From: Sabethes cyaneus
Taxonomy: Eukaryota > Arthropoda > Insecta > Diptera > Culicidae
Assembly: GCF_943734655.1 (NCBI RefSeq)
Contig: NC_071355.1
Span: 28,210,464-28,274,463, forward strand
Direction: 5' to 3'
Length of the DNA stretch: 64,000 nucleotides
The notes beneath the pieces are model-generated. The model saw nothing but the letters and a program-made list of their open reading frames with translations, was not told the origin of the DNA and did no database searches. How positions within the stretch are numbered: the stretch's first letter is position 1; every line of letters begins with the position of its first letter. The position numbers and the translations under genes are program-made. Shown one piece after another: positions 33,661 through 62,300 of this stretch.

Positions 33661-34800
33661 ATCGCTAGTATTAGAGACAAGGAAAAATGCCACATGTTTA
33701 AAGGAACGAACCACTGAACCATCACCGAACCGAATAACCGAAGAAAAATGAAAGCTAAAAGACGGAAAAGCATAGATGAAAGGCGAATGATGAAAGATCA
33801 ATTACGACATACATATAAAACATACGGCAACCGTCTATCTTTTCAGTGGTAGAAGCAAAGGGCAATCATACAAAAATGATTACCGTCGGCGTAGGAGCGT
33901 ATCTGTGCGTGTATGAAATAGTAAGACTGGAGGAATAAAATTAGATATGAGGCTATCTAATAGAAGAGTGCGGCTGTAGTTTAATTGGGAAAACTGTCGG
34001 GTACCAACCGAGAGAGTGTGGCTTGGAGTTCCATCTGCCATTGAACGACTCAATATATTTTTGGCTTCATATCGAAATTTCCTTGTTTCATTCAGTTTAC
34101 AGATCTTTTCACGCTCCTCCACTTTCCAAAAAATGTTTACTTTGGGCCGCGCCAGAGTCAGAGACCGGTAAAACAGCAAAAATCTAATGTTGTTTTAGTA
34201 GTAGGTTAAGAGTTTAGATTGTCAAAGTAAATTAATGAAAAGTCATTGTTATTATGAGTTTTAAAAGTATTTGAAGGTTACTACAGTAATTTCGAAACAA
34301 AAACTGGTTGCGTTCTAAGTTGTGTTACGTTTCATTTTGAATGAAGCTAGTAATGCGACTCAGATCTTTAATATTATTTTCCTCCAATCGTCCTTTAGAA
34401 TATTGCATGCCAACTTCAAGGATGCTTAAATTTTGTTTCGTAAGTCATGTGACATTAGATAAATTAAAATTAAAAACACAATTGTGTTAAAAATTTCACT
34501 ACATTAGTTTGTGACATTCTATTAAATTTAATTTCGTACTCTAATAAATGCATTTATTCTTCTAGAAACCCCAAAGGACACATAGGACGAAAGAACAAAG
34601 GAACAAACAAAAGTTTTCTTTGCCTGTTGGTGCTAATTTTGATGCCTACTGTCGTATCGGAATACCAGCAAAAAGCAAGAATCAAAAGTAAGCTGTAAAA
34701 CACCGTACTCGCTGTGAATGGATACCGATGGCTAGGCTTGTGGAGGTAAGCGACTTCTTCCTTATTTGCATATTTATTAGACACCTAAACAATCCGGCAC
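33661..34800. other. Unassigned sequence between the array and the ttk 3' region
   Basis: A 99-residue minus-strand frame (33880-34179) has no similarity I recognise. Nothing else is supportable. Confidence 0.4.
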
Positions 34801-36777
34801 CAGAAACCAAACCCATCATCTGAGCTCTTCATTTGAATTAGAGCCACTCCAATTTGCACTCACATGCATTAGTTCTCTATACACACCGCATAGACAGATT
34901 CAGGATAGCACCGTTATGCGCCTACCTCTCAGGAGGAACGAACAAGTTATCGTCGTGTTCGAGTTGGGAAATCCCCATCCGTTTTCAGCCGATAGCTCTG
35001 CTTGGGTCGTCTGTCCGTCCGTCAGCAGTGCAGAGGTTCAGGTGGGCGGTGAAGGATTCGGTTATGGTGGGGAATTCCGTGCTCCTGCCGACAACTTGAT
35101 CCGATTTTCTTTTCACTTACCTACATTTTTAACCCGGTAGGTTCGGTGTTGGGATTTTCCCGAAAATGTTCGATCTGATTTTTAGCAACTCCGGGTTCTA
35201 CCTACCACTTGCTTGTGTGCCTGTTTTGAGGGTCGAAGCCGAAGGAACAACAAAACGCAAATAATGGGCGGTCTCGTTTGAGCACGTCACAATTTCGCTT
35301 GTACATTGTGTGCTTCGTTGATCGGAAAACTTGAAACTGGTGTTGCCGAGTTGAGCTAAATACTAGGTCGGAAGTTAAAACGTATGTGATATTTGGTTTT
35401 ACAAAACTCCTTTGTTGAATTATATATTTGCATTTATTTTTTCCCGCCAGAATATAGTTCCAGATTATGTATTTTAATCAAGATCAACTGTGCGTCGCTC
35501 GCCGAGGTTAGATCAGTGTGGGTGAGGAAAAATGAGTCTTGATGAGTAGTTTTAACGTTTCGTTTTCCGATCTTGTTTGCAACCTATTGCGTCGTGTACA
35601 CTATATCTATCTTATTCGAAGTTCAAATTTTGTGCGTGCGTTTGTGCGTGTGTGGTCCGTGCACTTGCGCAAACACATGGCCATTTAGTCAAAGCACTGA
35701 TAATCTTATTTCATAGGTTTTTTTATTACTACTTATAATAGAACCAAATTGCCATTATCTATGTCAGTTCACTGTAACAACTAGTACGGAGGTTTATTTT
35801 CCTGTCAAAATCAACCAGTTAGGATGTTACGATATTTTTATCCTCCAAATTGAATTTCAACATGACTATTCATCATATTTTATCGTAAATTTAAAACAGA
35901 ATCAGTACAAATGCAAATGCTTTTAACATTTGTGCGCGTGTGCATAAATTGCTACTTTGAAAACAGTACATCATTGTACGTGCGGTTATCAGTTCTGGGC
36001 GTGTCGTCTCTTTCATAAAGAGATCCGTGGTGTTTGAATTCTTGTTCTCAGTTTTTCATTATAATGATAGTCGATACTAAAAGCTGTTAAAATGCAACTT
36101 ATTGGGAAATAAGGTGAGAAAAATCATATCACAAAAATAAACAGAAATGATATTTGACTGCTATCATACACAAATATGTTGTATTCGATTAGAAAGAACG
36201 CAGCTCGCTGGTTTAAAAAAAAACTTACAATTATTAAATGACGAGATCGGAAAATTATCCTAGCTCCTTCCTCTCCGCTGCGCTGGTTTGTTTCTTTATT
36301 TTTCCTTCTCCAAGTGAGAAGCCATGCGACTTGATAGTTTACTACTACTCTCTAGAAAACTCGAACTAACGACAGTCTTCTGTTACTCTTGATTATCAGT
36401 TATAATGTAATAATTATACATAGACATTTGTGCGTGAGGGCGAGTCTAGCAGATTAAGGCACACGTGGTGAATTCGGTGCTTGTGACAGCAAGCACCGCT
36501 ATTATACAATAAAAGGCATTAAAACAAGAGAAAAAAATTAAATGGCGCTGGTGTCCGATTTCAGTTTTCCATGCGTCTCGGCTCTGTTGTGAAAATCGGT
36601 GCACGTAGATCGTCTCTTGGTTGAGCTCAATCTCATGGGAAGACTAGTTGCAGTCTCGTGTTTCTTCTTTTCATAGGAAAATCAGTGCTCGCAGAAAATG
36701 TGTGTTGTTCTTAGTTGCTAAGAATAAAAATGCACTGGAAATCTGGTTATTATCTACTTCTAAAAGGTGTAGCATCT
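34800..36777 (-). other. Probable 3' UTR and downstream flank of the Ttk88-type exon
   Basis: This 2-kb stretch immediately follows the stop codon of the distal zinc-finger exon on the minus strand. It lacks recognisable transposons, unlike most non-coding sequence nearby. A long 3' UTR is inferred but its end was not located. Confidence 0.35.
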
Positions 36778-53855
<17,078 letters not shown>

Positions 53856-53980
53856 GATTTGATGATTAGACTAAGGTTTCTCTTGCAGTTGCGTAGTACG
53901 TTTGCGATACCAACGTCCTTCCTTCTTTCCTAATGACTATGAATTGTTCGTTTCAGTCGACTCAGAACCAATGTTCGCTC
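53856..53980 (-). other. ttk: Probable 5' UTR part of the first ttk coding exon
   Basis: On the minus strand a polypyrimidine-like CTATCTTACAG ends at 53981, about 125 bp before the ATG at 53855, and would be a good acceptor for an upstream non-coding exon. No intervening ATG competes in frame. Confidence 0.5.
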
Positions 53981-53999
53981 CTGTAAGATAGAGGAAACA

Positions 54000-55880
54000 A
54001 AGACGAAACCTACGATTAGTTAGTTGTTGCGCAATTTCTCTCCAAGTTGGAGTCATCCTACGACTAGGCAGGCAATACAGCTCTGCTGAAAAGCTGAAAA
54101 TTCCCTTTGAAACCAGTCTCTCGGGGGAGCGTACAAATATGCTGATGGGGAATACACCCACTTGTTATCTAGTATGGTCGGCCGAGCCAGCGCCAGCACA
54201 CACTTCCACAGCCTCGCCCGTCCTGCGTCGGTGTTGACGACGACGCCGTCGTCGTTTGAAGGCCACATTGTGCAGGTTTAGTTCGCTTCTTCGGTGTGAA
54301 TTTAGAGGTACCTATTCTTTAGTAATGATATGCATATAGGAAAGAGCAGGCGTTACTCAACTGCGGAACACTGTGTGGTGGCGATTAGTGGCTTGTTTCC
54401 ATTATACGAGTTTAGTAGGATATGCCATTAATGATCATCTTCATTAAAAATGTAAGTGTAAAGAAACACATTAAAACACGGGTTCGAATGGAAATTAGAA
54501 TCAAGTAGTCCTTGAAGACTGGAAGGTTGAAAAATATTTCTCAGACATTTCTGCAAAACGACGCAGTTGTAAATGTAAACAATCCGAATGAGAGCTCTTT
54601 TGTTTTCCTATGATAAAGCTGTGAAAAGCAATTTGGTGTATTTACATTTAAATACCTACAAGTCGTTTTACAAAAGCATTTACAAAGGCAAAAAGCGTTT
54701 TACGAGTTACTAAAAAGAATCTAATGAGAAACACAAGTAACCTTAATTTAGTTTGTGCAATTTATTTGTTTCCAATGCGCTGAAATGCACAATATCAATT
54801 ATCCAAAATTATTGATGTAATGTTCAATTGCAGTTGGTCACGTTCCCCAAAAACAATTGAATTCAATTACTGAAGCCCAATCTCAGGCCCTTTACAAACT
54901 TCAGTGCCCAACAAAGTAACATAGCATTTTGTGTACAAGATCAAAGCAAACGTCGTGTGCCGTTCGAATGAAAACATTTTCGCTGTCAAATATTTTCAGC
55001 AGCTTTCCGCAGCCGACCGGAATAGTGATTTTCATGTTGTTTCTTGCTAAGTTCTTGTTTTGAAGTCAGAAAATAAGGAAGATCTGAAAATTGGCATAAA
55101 GTCTGACTGAAGGTAAATCTGGACGTTCCTCGTACGTCCTTTTGTGATACAAACTGCGGTTAAAAAATTCTGCACAAAACCTGGAAAATCTGGAGAGTGG
55201 CCTGGATCAATGTTGGTTATAGTGCTAAAAATGCCAAAATCAACAGCGTGAAATGTTCTGAAGTGCAGGCGCCCTTGGCAAATATCCAATTTGGAGCCCC
55301 CTAGTTTCTTAACTCTTTCTTTCCGTGTTTATTATTCGAATAATAATTTAAAATGGTGTAATTTTAAAGCTTCTCTGTCGGACTCAACTGGACAATCATG
55401 GGATTTAATCCGTGGTCTTATTCGTCACGAAAATGCTGGTTTTCTTGTCACTGGAACAGAATTTATCCCGTAAAATAACCCCATCTGCTAGAACCGCGAG
55501 CAGAAACCAGCTGCAGAAAGGATTTAGTTGAAATCGGCTTTTGCATAAGGTCCCCATCGTCGAGTGGATGTGTCTCACTTTGCGCTTAATCAGACAGCTT
55601 ACGAGCCCGGACTTTGGCCACTGTTTGTTGTTTCAATCTTCGGTTAGGTTGTCTAATTGGTCGGGAGCACAAGCTTAACAAGTTTTTGCCCTATTTTGTG
55701 CTCCTAAGAGCTAGCGTCCTTGACGAACCAAGTAGTGGAAAGAAGGGCAAAAACTTTCAAACAGATCGGAACTAAAGCTTGCTTTAGATGGTATTGGTAA
55801 CGTTTGCTTGTGTTTCAGTTATTTATTATTGAATTCAAGATCGTTTTTTACACAAATGTAGCATTTTCTTCAGAAAAAAT
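54000..55880. other. Upstream ttk sequence without a recognisable gene
   Basis: No supportable coding sequence. Presumably part of the 5' intron or promoter-distal region of ttk. A short inverted pair, GGAGCACAA and TTGTGCTCC, lies near 55660-55705. Confidence 0.4.
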
Positions 55881-56950
55881 ACGGATAAAATTATTCGTCA
55901 TGGTTTCGAAGGAATTCTTGAACGTTTCCTGTAATATGACTCATTGGGTGGCACACACTTTCTTCGTCCATCTTTTTAGCTATCTTATTCCACCAGGTCT
56001 TCATCTGATTGATGGCTTTGACAACTTTTCCCTTTGCCTTGAGTCTCCTCTTCATGATTGCCCAGTATTTCTCGTAAGGGCGAAACTGGGGCAATTGGGT
56101 GGGTTAAGGTCTTTCGGAACACACTGGACCCCTTTTATCTGCATACCATCTAGAACGACTTTGCTGTAATGACAGCTTGCCAAATCTGACCAAAACATCA
56201 CATCATCAAAATTGGCTTCTGGAGACACTCCTTTTGGTATAGTTCCGATGTCATTGTCATAAATCATAAATTTACGTGCAAATTTGTCGTGGAACATCCC
56301 CCCGAGCCGTTGCCAAGTAAAATGACCTGGCATTTGCTCGAAGTCACCCTTGACATTGGTTTCATCGTCCATCAGAAGATACCCGTCGAACTTGGTTAGC
56401 ACCCGGTCGTATAGCTTTCGAGAACGGATTTTGGCCACACTATTCTGTTTTATGGTTCGGTTTGGCTGTTTGCTAGTTCGATACGACTTGATTCCTGCCA
56501 GGAGTCGAATTCTGCTCACGGTTTTCTCGGCAAATCACGGTCCGACAGTTTCGGATTCCTTTTGATGGTCTTCAAAATCTTACCACGCAGTTCAACTCCG
56601 ATGATTAGCTTGAGGCTTCCGAATCGTCGTCAATGTTTCCTTATACGGTTTGATAACGCGCCATACGGTATTTCTTGGCAATTTCACCTGTTTAGCTCGA
56701 CCTAGATGCAGACCACTGGATTTTTCAAATAACTGTGTACTGTGCTCAATCTTTTCCCTTCTTTTGGCTTCCATGTTGTTCGTGTTACAAAATACAGTCG
56801 TTTTGCGGAATGTCAAAAATACATAGGTGAAGCTAACAAAATTTCCGACACGTAGGCGCCAAGAACTTCCAAATCCGTCCACCAAGAGCGCCACAATATG
56901 AGCAAAAGTTTGTTCCAATTCTAAATGAAGCAAACTTTACGGACCGAACG
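55880..56950 (-). pseudogene. Tc1/mariner transposase of the DD37E type, frameshifted
   Basis: On the minus strand, conceptual translation gives an N-terminal HTH-like part (56592-56933 region, EKIEHSTQLFEKSSG, PRNTVWRV), then LMDDET (first catalytic Asp), WSDLASCHYSK (second Asp, near 56190) and RPYEKYWA (Glu, near 56070). Across a single-base deletion in the AATTGCCCCAG region (near 56090), exactly 37 residues lie between the second Asp and the Glu. This is the spacing of the ITmD37E family known from mosquitoes. Further frame breaks near the N-terminus confirm it is inactive. Terminal inverted repeats were not located. Confidence 0.82.
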
Positions 56951-57250
56951 CGGAAGCAGAATTTGATAGCCAAGAAGTGCGCAAGGCGATTGTTCGAGCA
57001 AGTTTTAACGAAATTCAACGGATGTATTTTGATGGACGACGAAACCTATGTGAAATTGATTTTCAGCAACTTCTCGGTCAAAAATTTTACACTGCAACTG
57101 GACGTGGCAATGTGTCAGGAAGCTATAAGTTCGTGTTTGCTGATAAGTTCGCAAATCTGAACCCGTTCATCACTTCCTCAACAATGACATCAATTGTCCG
57201 AAGTTTCGATCCTCTGAAATTGGGCAATTGTCAAATAACGACTCCAGACA
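56930..57250 (+). pseudogene. Second DD37E mariner fragment, opposite orientation
   Basis: The + strand shows ILMDDETYVK (about 57022-57055) and, in another frame, LLGQKFYTATGRGN and YKFVFADKFA (57074-57155). This is the central part of the same transposase family as 55880-56950 but from a separate, diverged copy. Only the region around the first catalytic Asp is retained. Confidence 0.75.
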
Positions 57251-57287
57251 ACTCGGGTAAATTGTTTTATGCGTCCAAATTTTCTTT

Positions 57288-57345
57288 TAGCCAGGCTTTA
57301 GTTAGACCAGCATCGTACCTCGACACTAACTGGCCGGTTACGCGA
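57288..57345 (-). mobile_element. tRNA-derived SINE, copy D (fragment)
   Basis: It shares TTAGACCAGCATCGTACCTC with copy E, and CTAACTGG(G/C)CGGTTA with copy A. Only the A-box end of the tRNA-like head remains. Confidence 0.55.
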
Positions 57346-58021
57346 AATACGTGTCTGTCGTAAATGATATTAATAGTGGAATTTCAATGGCATAATGTAT
57401 TGACGGCTCATGTAAAACTTTAGTCTAAAATCTTCGTACGTCTTTCAGATGTTTCATGTTATCCATCGCGTAGAGGACAACTTAAAATAAAATCTGAATG
57501 GGTGGCCTATGGTTTCAAACGTAGTCCTAACCTTTCGTTCAGAGATGCCCCTGTCGGAAAAGATTACGACCTGTACAGAGTAAGATATGGTTCCGCTGGG
57601 CACTTGGCATAATGGATATTAGGCATGCGGCGGCAAGTCATACGGACGTGAGGCCGAGTGGACGCAAGACGGAATATAGGCGAAGGACACGTTAAGTTTT
57701 CAATGTAAGTTACGCAAATAATACTTTTTTAAGGAATTACGATTTAACAGTTACACAATATCGGCAAATCATGGAGTTCAGTAGAAAAGTTGGCTTCGAA
57801 TCCGATTATAATTGGTTTTTTTCACTCCTAGTTTGGCAAAAAGCCACGAATTTTTGGCTTATTAACAGCTTCAATGATCTTCCTTTAACGAATTTTGCGG
57901 TCTTTTGCCTTCGCCTTACGTCTCACCTTAGGAATACTATAAAACACTTTTTTTTGATTACTTTTTTTCTATCATTGTCTTTGCCAACGCAGGCAAAGCC
58001 GTGTGATTAAACATCCTTTCT

Positions 58022-58165
58022 AAGACTTGCCCCTTCTTTATCGACACCCTACGCAGCAGGCTTTTAGAGTGCAGGACAGTTACGGGGCTGCTGCAACAAT
58101 CCTACTGACTCTATCTAGCAGCTTGTTAGACCAGCATCGTACCTCGTAACCAACTAAGCGGCCTT
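58022..58165 (-). mobile_element. tRNA-derived SINE, copy E (deleted B-box region)
   Basis: The body (CTTTATCGACACCCTACGCA, GTTACGGGGCTGCTGCAACA) and A-box end (TTGTTAGACCAGCATCGTAC) are present. The segment with the B-box-like TTCGAATCT seen in copies A-C is deleted. Confidence 0.62.
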
Positions 58166-58689
58166 TGTCAACACCTAAATCTGACTGTTTCAAACGAGAA
58201 TTCTCTCATACATGGAATATTCACGACTGCCCAGTTAAGTTCGAGATACAATTCTGATCCAATGAGCGTCGTATTCGATAGAGAAAGTTTTATCAAATTA
58301 TTGGCAGTTCCCGTTTTTAGAGAAATTTCATGCCCTGATAACGAAACAACCCTTTGACAAGCTCGTTTACAACGGCAAATGGTTACTACAATTACGTGTT
58401 CACAATATGTTATTAAGAAAAATCTATAATTTTCAATAGGAACCAGAACTGACTAAACGAATGAAAAATTAATTTCAAAATAATGATACACCAGCGAACT
58501 TTAAAAGCCGATGTTGAACGGCACTGCTGGCTGATGCTGGCATCAATCATTCACTCTGCCTGTCTGCCTGTGAAGATCCTAAAATGCCGTAACCTTGAGA
58601 GTAGATTTTCTAGCGTGACAAAAAGTCCCCAGAAAGGTCCCATTCCGGAGCTTCTATCTTCTCGTTTTCGTGCCGTTGTTGCGTTGTAG

Positions 58690-58713
58690 TGGTGCTTGCT
58701 TGCTTGCTTGCTT
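58690..58713. repeat. (GCTT)n short tandem repeat
   Basis: About five tandem GCTT units. Confidence 0.85.
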
Positions 58714-59399
58714 GGGTAAATAACATTATTCTGCCGAATTCAAATCCGGTTTTTCGACCCTTTTCTTCGTCGCTGCTGCTTCTGCTGCTATGTGCGCGAA
58801 AAAAACACCCACAGTCAACGGTCGGATCGAGCTATAAGGATGATGACAAATGCCCAAAAAAAAAACTGGAATGAGCCAAGAAGGTGATAAATAGCCCCTG
58901 AAGGACAATACCAACAACAGCAATAATAATCGACACCGCGGCTCAACTAAACAAATAGCACAGCATCCATCGCTCGCAACCTGGATGGTACGGTGGCAAA
59001 AGTAGCTGAAGAGAGCTCATCATCAGCGGCGGATCTTCAACGTTATGGAATTATGTGCTTCATACCGCTTTTGTTTGTCTAAACAATCTTTTTTCGAACC
59101 CGATTAGATAATCATTGGCACTCCGGCTCTGGCGGTCTGTGTGGTCTTCCAAATCGAACCCTATATTTAGCGAATGCTTCAAAAAGCTGACTAGGAACCG
59201 AGGAGCGTGACAAAGTATCACAAAAAAACAACGGAGTGTCGCTTTCGTTCGATCCCTGCCGGATCGCGACCTTCAAGCTGTCAACCTGTCAAACTAATTG
59301 CATATTTATCAAGTTACCGGTAGTAGGCCAAAAGCATCAATAAAAGATGCAAAACGGCGAGCATCGCGTACGGGCGTATGGAAGAGCTTGGAATGATCG

Positions 59400-62300
59400 A
59401 AGATACGGGTAGGGGCGAGAGTGTTGACGCAGCCACAACAAATCCACGAGTTTATTTATTATTTTCCTCCACCGTACCGCCATCTTTCGCCGACCGAACC
59501 GAACCGAGAGTACCGCTCGGTAAGTCGCGGTTCTTCACATGTGTGCACACAGCCCAATTGGCAGCAGGCAGCGATAAGCCGCGTGGAACGCGGTGCGCGG
59601 GGCGTTAAAATAAAACGCTAAATTAATGACGTAATTTGCGCACGAGGAATCAGCGCAAAGCGTTGGGGTTTGCGTTGGGGATCCGCCCGGAAGGTAGCAG
59701 GCAGTGGCGTAGAGACGGCTAGTTCGCGTCCGCGGAAATTACCTTCTCGCGATGCGCGATGATGACGATGCTGCGAGAAGCCGCTTCTTTACAGTTACAT
59801 CATGGTGTGTGCGATCCGCCGCCGCCGCCGATCCGTTGATCGTAGGTGTGTTTTCCGTATTTGCCAGTACCAGTGCCAGTGCCAGTGCCAGGTTCGGCGG
59901 TTTGTGATGGTGATTGTGTGATGATGGCCGGCTTGGAACAGTCTGTGTGTCGGTCGAATGCAGGCATATCGATACGCGGCGTGTAGACTTGTAGATATCC
60001 GTCGCCGTGGGAAGGTGGGTGTTTTCCGCGAGATGAATGATTACTGCTGAGTGATGGACGAACTACGTAGTACGGTTGTGTGTGCGCACCCGCACGACAG
60101 CAACAGCATTAGTTAGTCGAACAGCAGACAGGAGCTGGCTCTGGCTGGCTGAGTTCGCTGCGTTCGCTCGCTGTTGGACGCCGGCGGAGTGTACTCGTTG
60201 ATTTCACCGCTATCTATCATCCGTTCGGGGGCTTCCGAGAAAATGCGGTAGCAGAGCGCGACAGGAGAGCAATTTGAATGTGCATTTTTTTGTATTGTTC
60301 TCCTCCATCCGTGCTAGGCTAGAGGGTTTTTTTTTCAGTCTATTGCACGAGAATGGTAATTACTTTTTTATATGGGAGGGATTTTTTCCTGAAATGGTTA
60401 TACAAGCAATTTTGTGGTTTCCACAGCCTGTTACGGATGGGAAAGCGTGGGCCGATCGATTGAGATGATGATTGCTTGCAAAGATTGCGAAATTGAATGA
60501 TGTGTAGAACATTCTTGGCCGAAATACAGAAAATATTTTCAATCAAATCTAAATGAATCAAAGTAAAACTACCCATTATGCTGTTTTGATTTTGACACTT
60601 ATTCTTCAGTCATCAAAATGTGTTTGGACATCATTAAAATGAAATCAACACATACAAATTTAGCTTGCGCATCGCGAAAATTCGATCGATTGAATGGGGG
60701 ATCGAAAGCCGGAAGCTGCAGCGACGACAAGATGACTAGTCAACTTATGAGAAGACAGTGATTTCAAATTATAATGATGAACAAACCAAAATGACTAAAA
60801 CACGATCAGATGGAAGCTATAACGATGATGCTGTTTAATTGCGTGATAATGGATGGCAGACTTTAACTTTCTGGCAAAAGAACAGCTTCCTGAGCAGAAG
60901 TTTCATAGATAACTGGAAGAGGAAAAGTTGCAGATATGTTCAAACATATTAAACAGCCACATTTTCATTACAACCGGGACCGCAACCAGGACATTTATGT
61001 TCTGTAAACGAGTTTCTAAAAAAACCCCTGCTGCCTTTCGGACACCATTAATCCGTACCGTTTTGCTTTTTAGCAAAATTTAGCTTCCGGCCATAACGCA
61101 ATCAAGGCCAGAGAATGCTAAGCCGCCACCCGACCCCAACGTGCAGGAGGTGCCAAAGGATAAACACCCTTTCAACACGCCAGAGATTTGCCCAATCGAA
61201 AAATATTAGGCCATCGCTAAGCGAAGCTTGGGGAACACCCAAAAAACTCATGGAAGCCAAAATCAGTTTGAAACGTGTTTAAAAATTTTCACCTGGATAA
61301 TCGGGTCCGACCTGTATTTCGTTTTGACTGTCGAAAACAATTATATTATTTTGCAAATACCTAGGTTTGACAAATAAAAACTACCTACTTTTCCAAAACG
61401 GTGACCGCACTGCACTGTAATCGCATCGCTTCAGAATGCCTCGCGCAACCATGGCAACAAACATAGATTGAAAGCTGTCGCAAATAACAAACAGAATCCT
61501 ATGATCGTCGTAACTCGTGACCTAAATATCCAGCAGCGGACACAAGCGGCAAAGCGGCGCAGAAAAAAAAGATGGATGAAAATTTAACGCTGTCATAGGA
61601 AAACGACGATAGCATCTGAATCTATACAGTCAGCATTGCGGGGCCTCGTCAATGGCTGGCTCTCTGTGCGTCCGTTATGTGTGCCGCGACGCTAGTCGTT
61701 CAGAGCCGAGTCGAGGTTGACTGCACACAAACAGTCGTGGTGTGTCGTTCCTCTCCTGTATATCTGCCTATATACAGTCATATAGACATAGATTTCCACT
61801 GTCATCAAGCAACTATCAGCAACAGTAACAGCAGCGGAAGACGGCCATCAGGCCGCGAGATACATGCACGTCCGTCCATCCGTCCGTGCCTGGCAGTCGG
61901 TAGCCGGTGGAGTGACAGAGAACGATGAGCCAACTTCCGGAAATGCTACATTTAATTATAGTCGCACTCCCCTGTACGCTCTTGAACGGCAGAGTCTGAC
62001 TCGTCCCCATTATTCCTAGTCGCCTGCCGTGCTTGTTGCCCATCCATACACAGCTTCTCCGTTCCGACCGTCTGCGTCTCTATCCGCGCTTACATTTTTC
62101 CTAATGGCGGATATTGGCTACACTAATACATCCTCAGTTTCACTCGTTTTGCGAGGAGGAAAAGTACAAAAGGCAGGAAGGAGTCGATGCGGTCCGGCCA
62201 TAAAAACAGAGTCAAAGCGGCAATTGCGCATCCAAGCATGCCCTGCCCGTCCCTGCTCTATGCGGCCGGGTGGGGCGGCTGTGAACAATCACAGTGCTAC

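Noticed and set aside
33880..34179. 99-aa minus-strand frame
   Set aside because: No recognisable similarity and no regulatory support; possibly part of an old transposon that I cannot identify.
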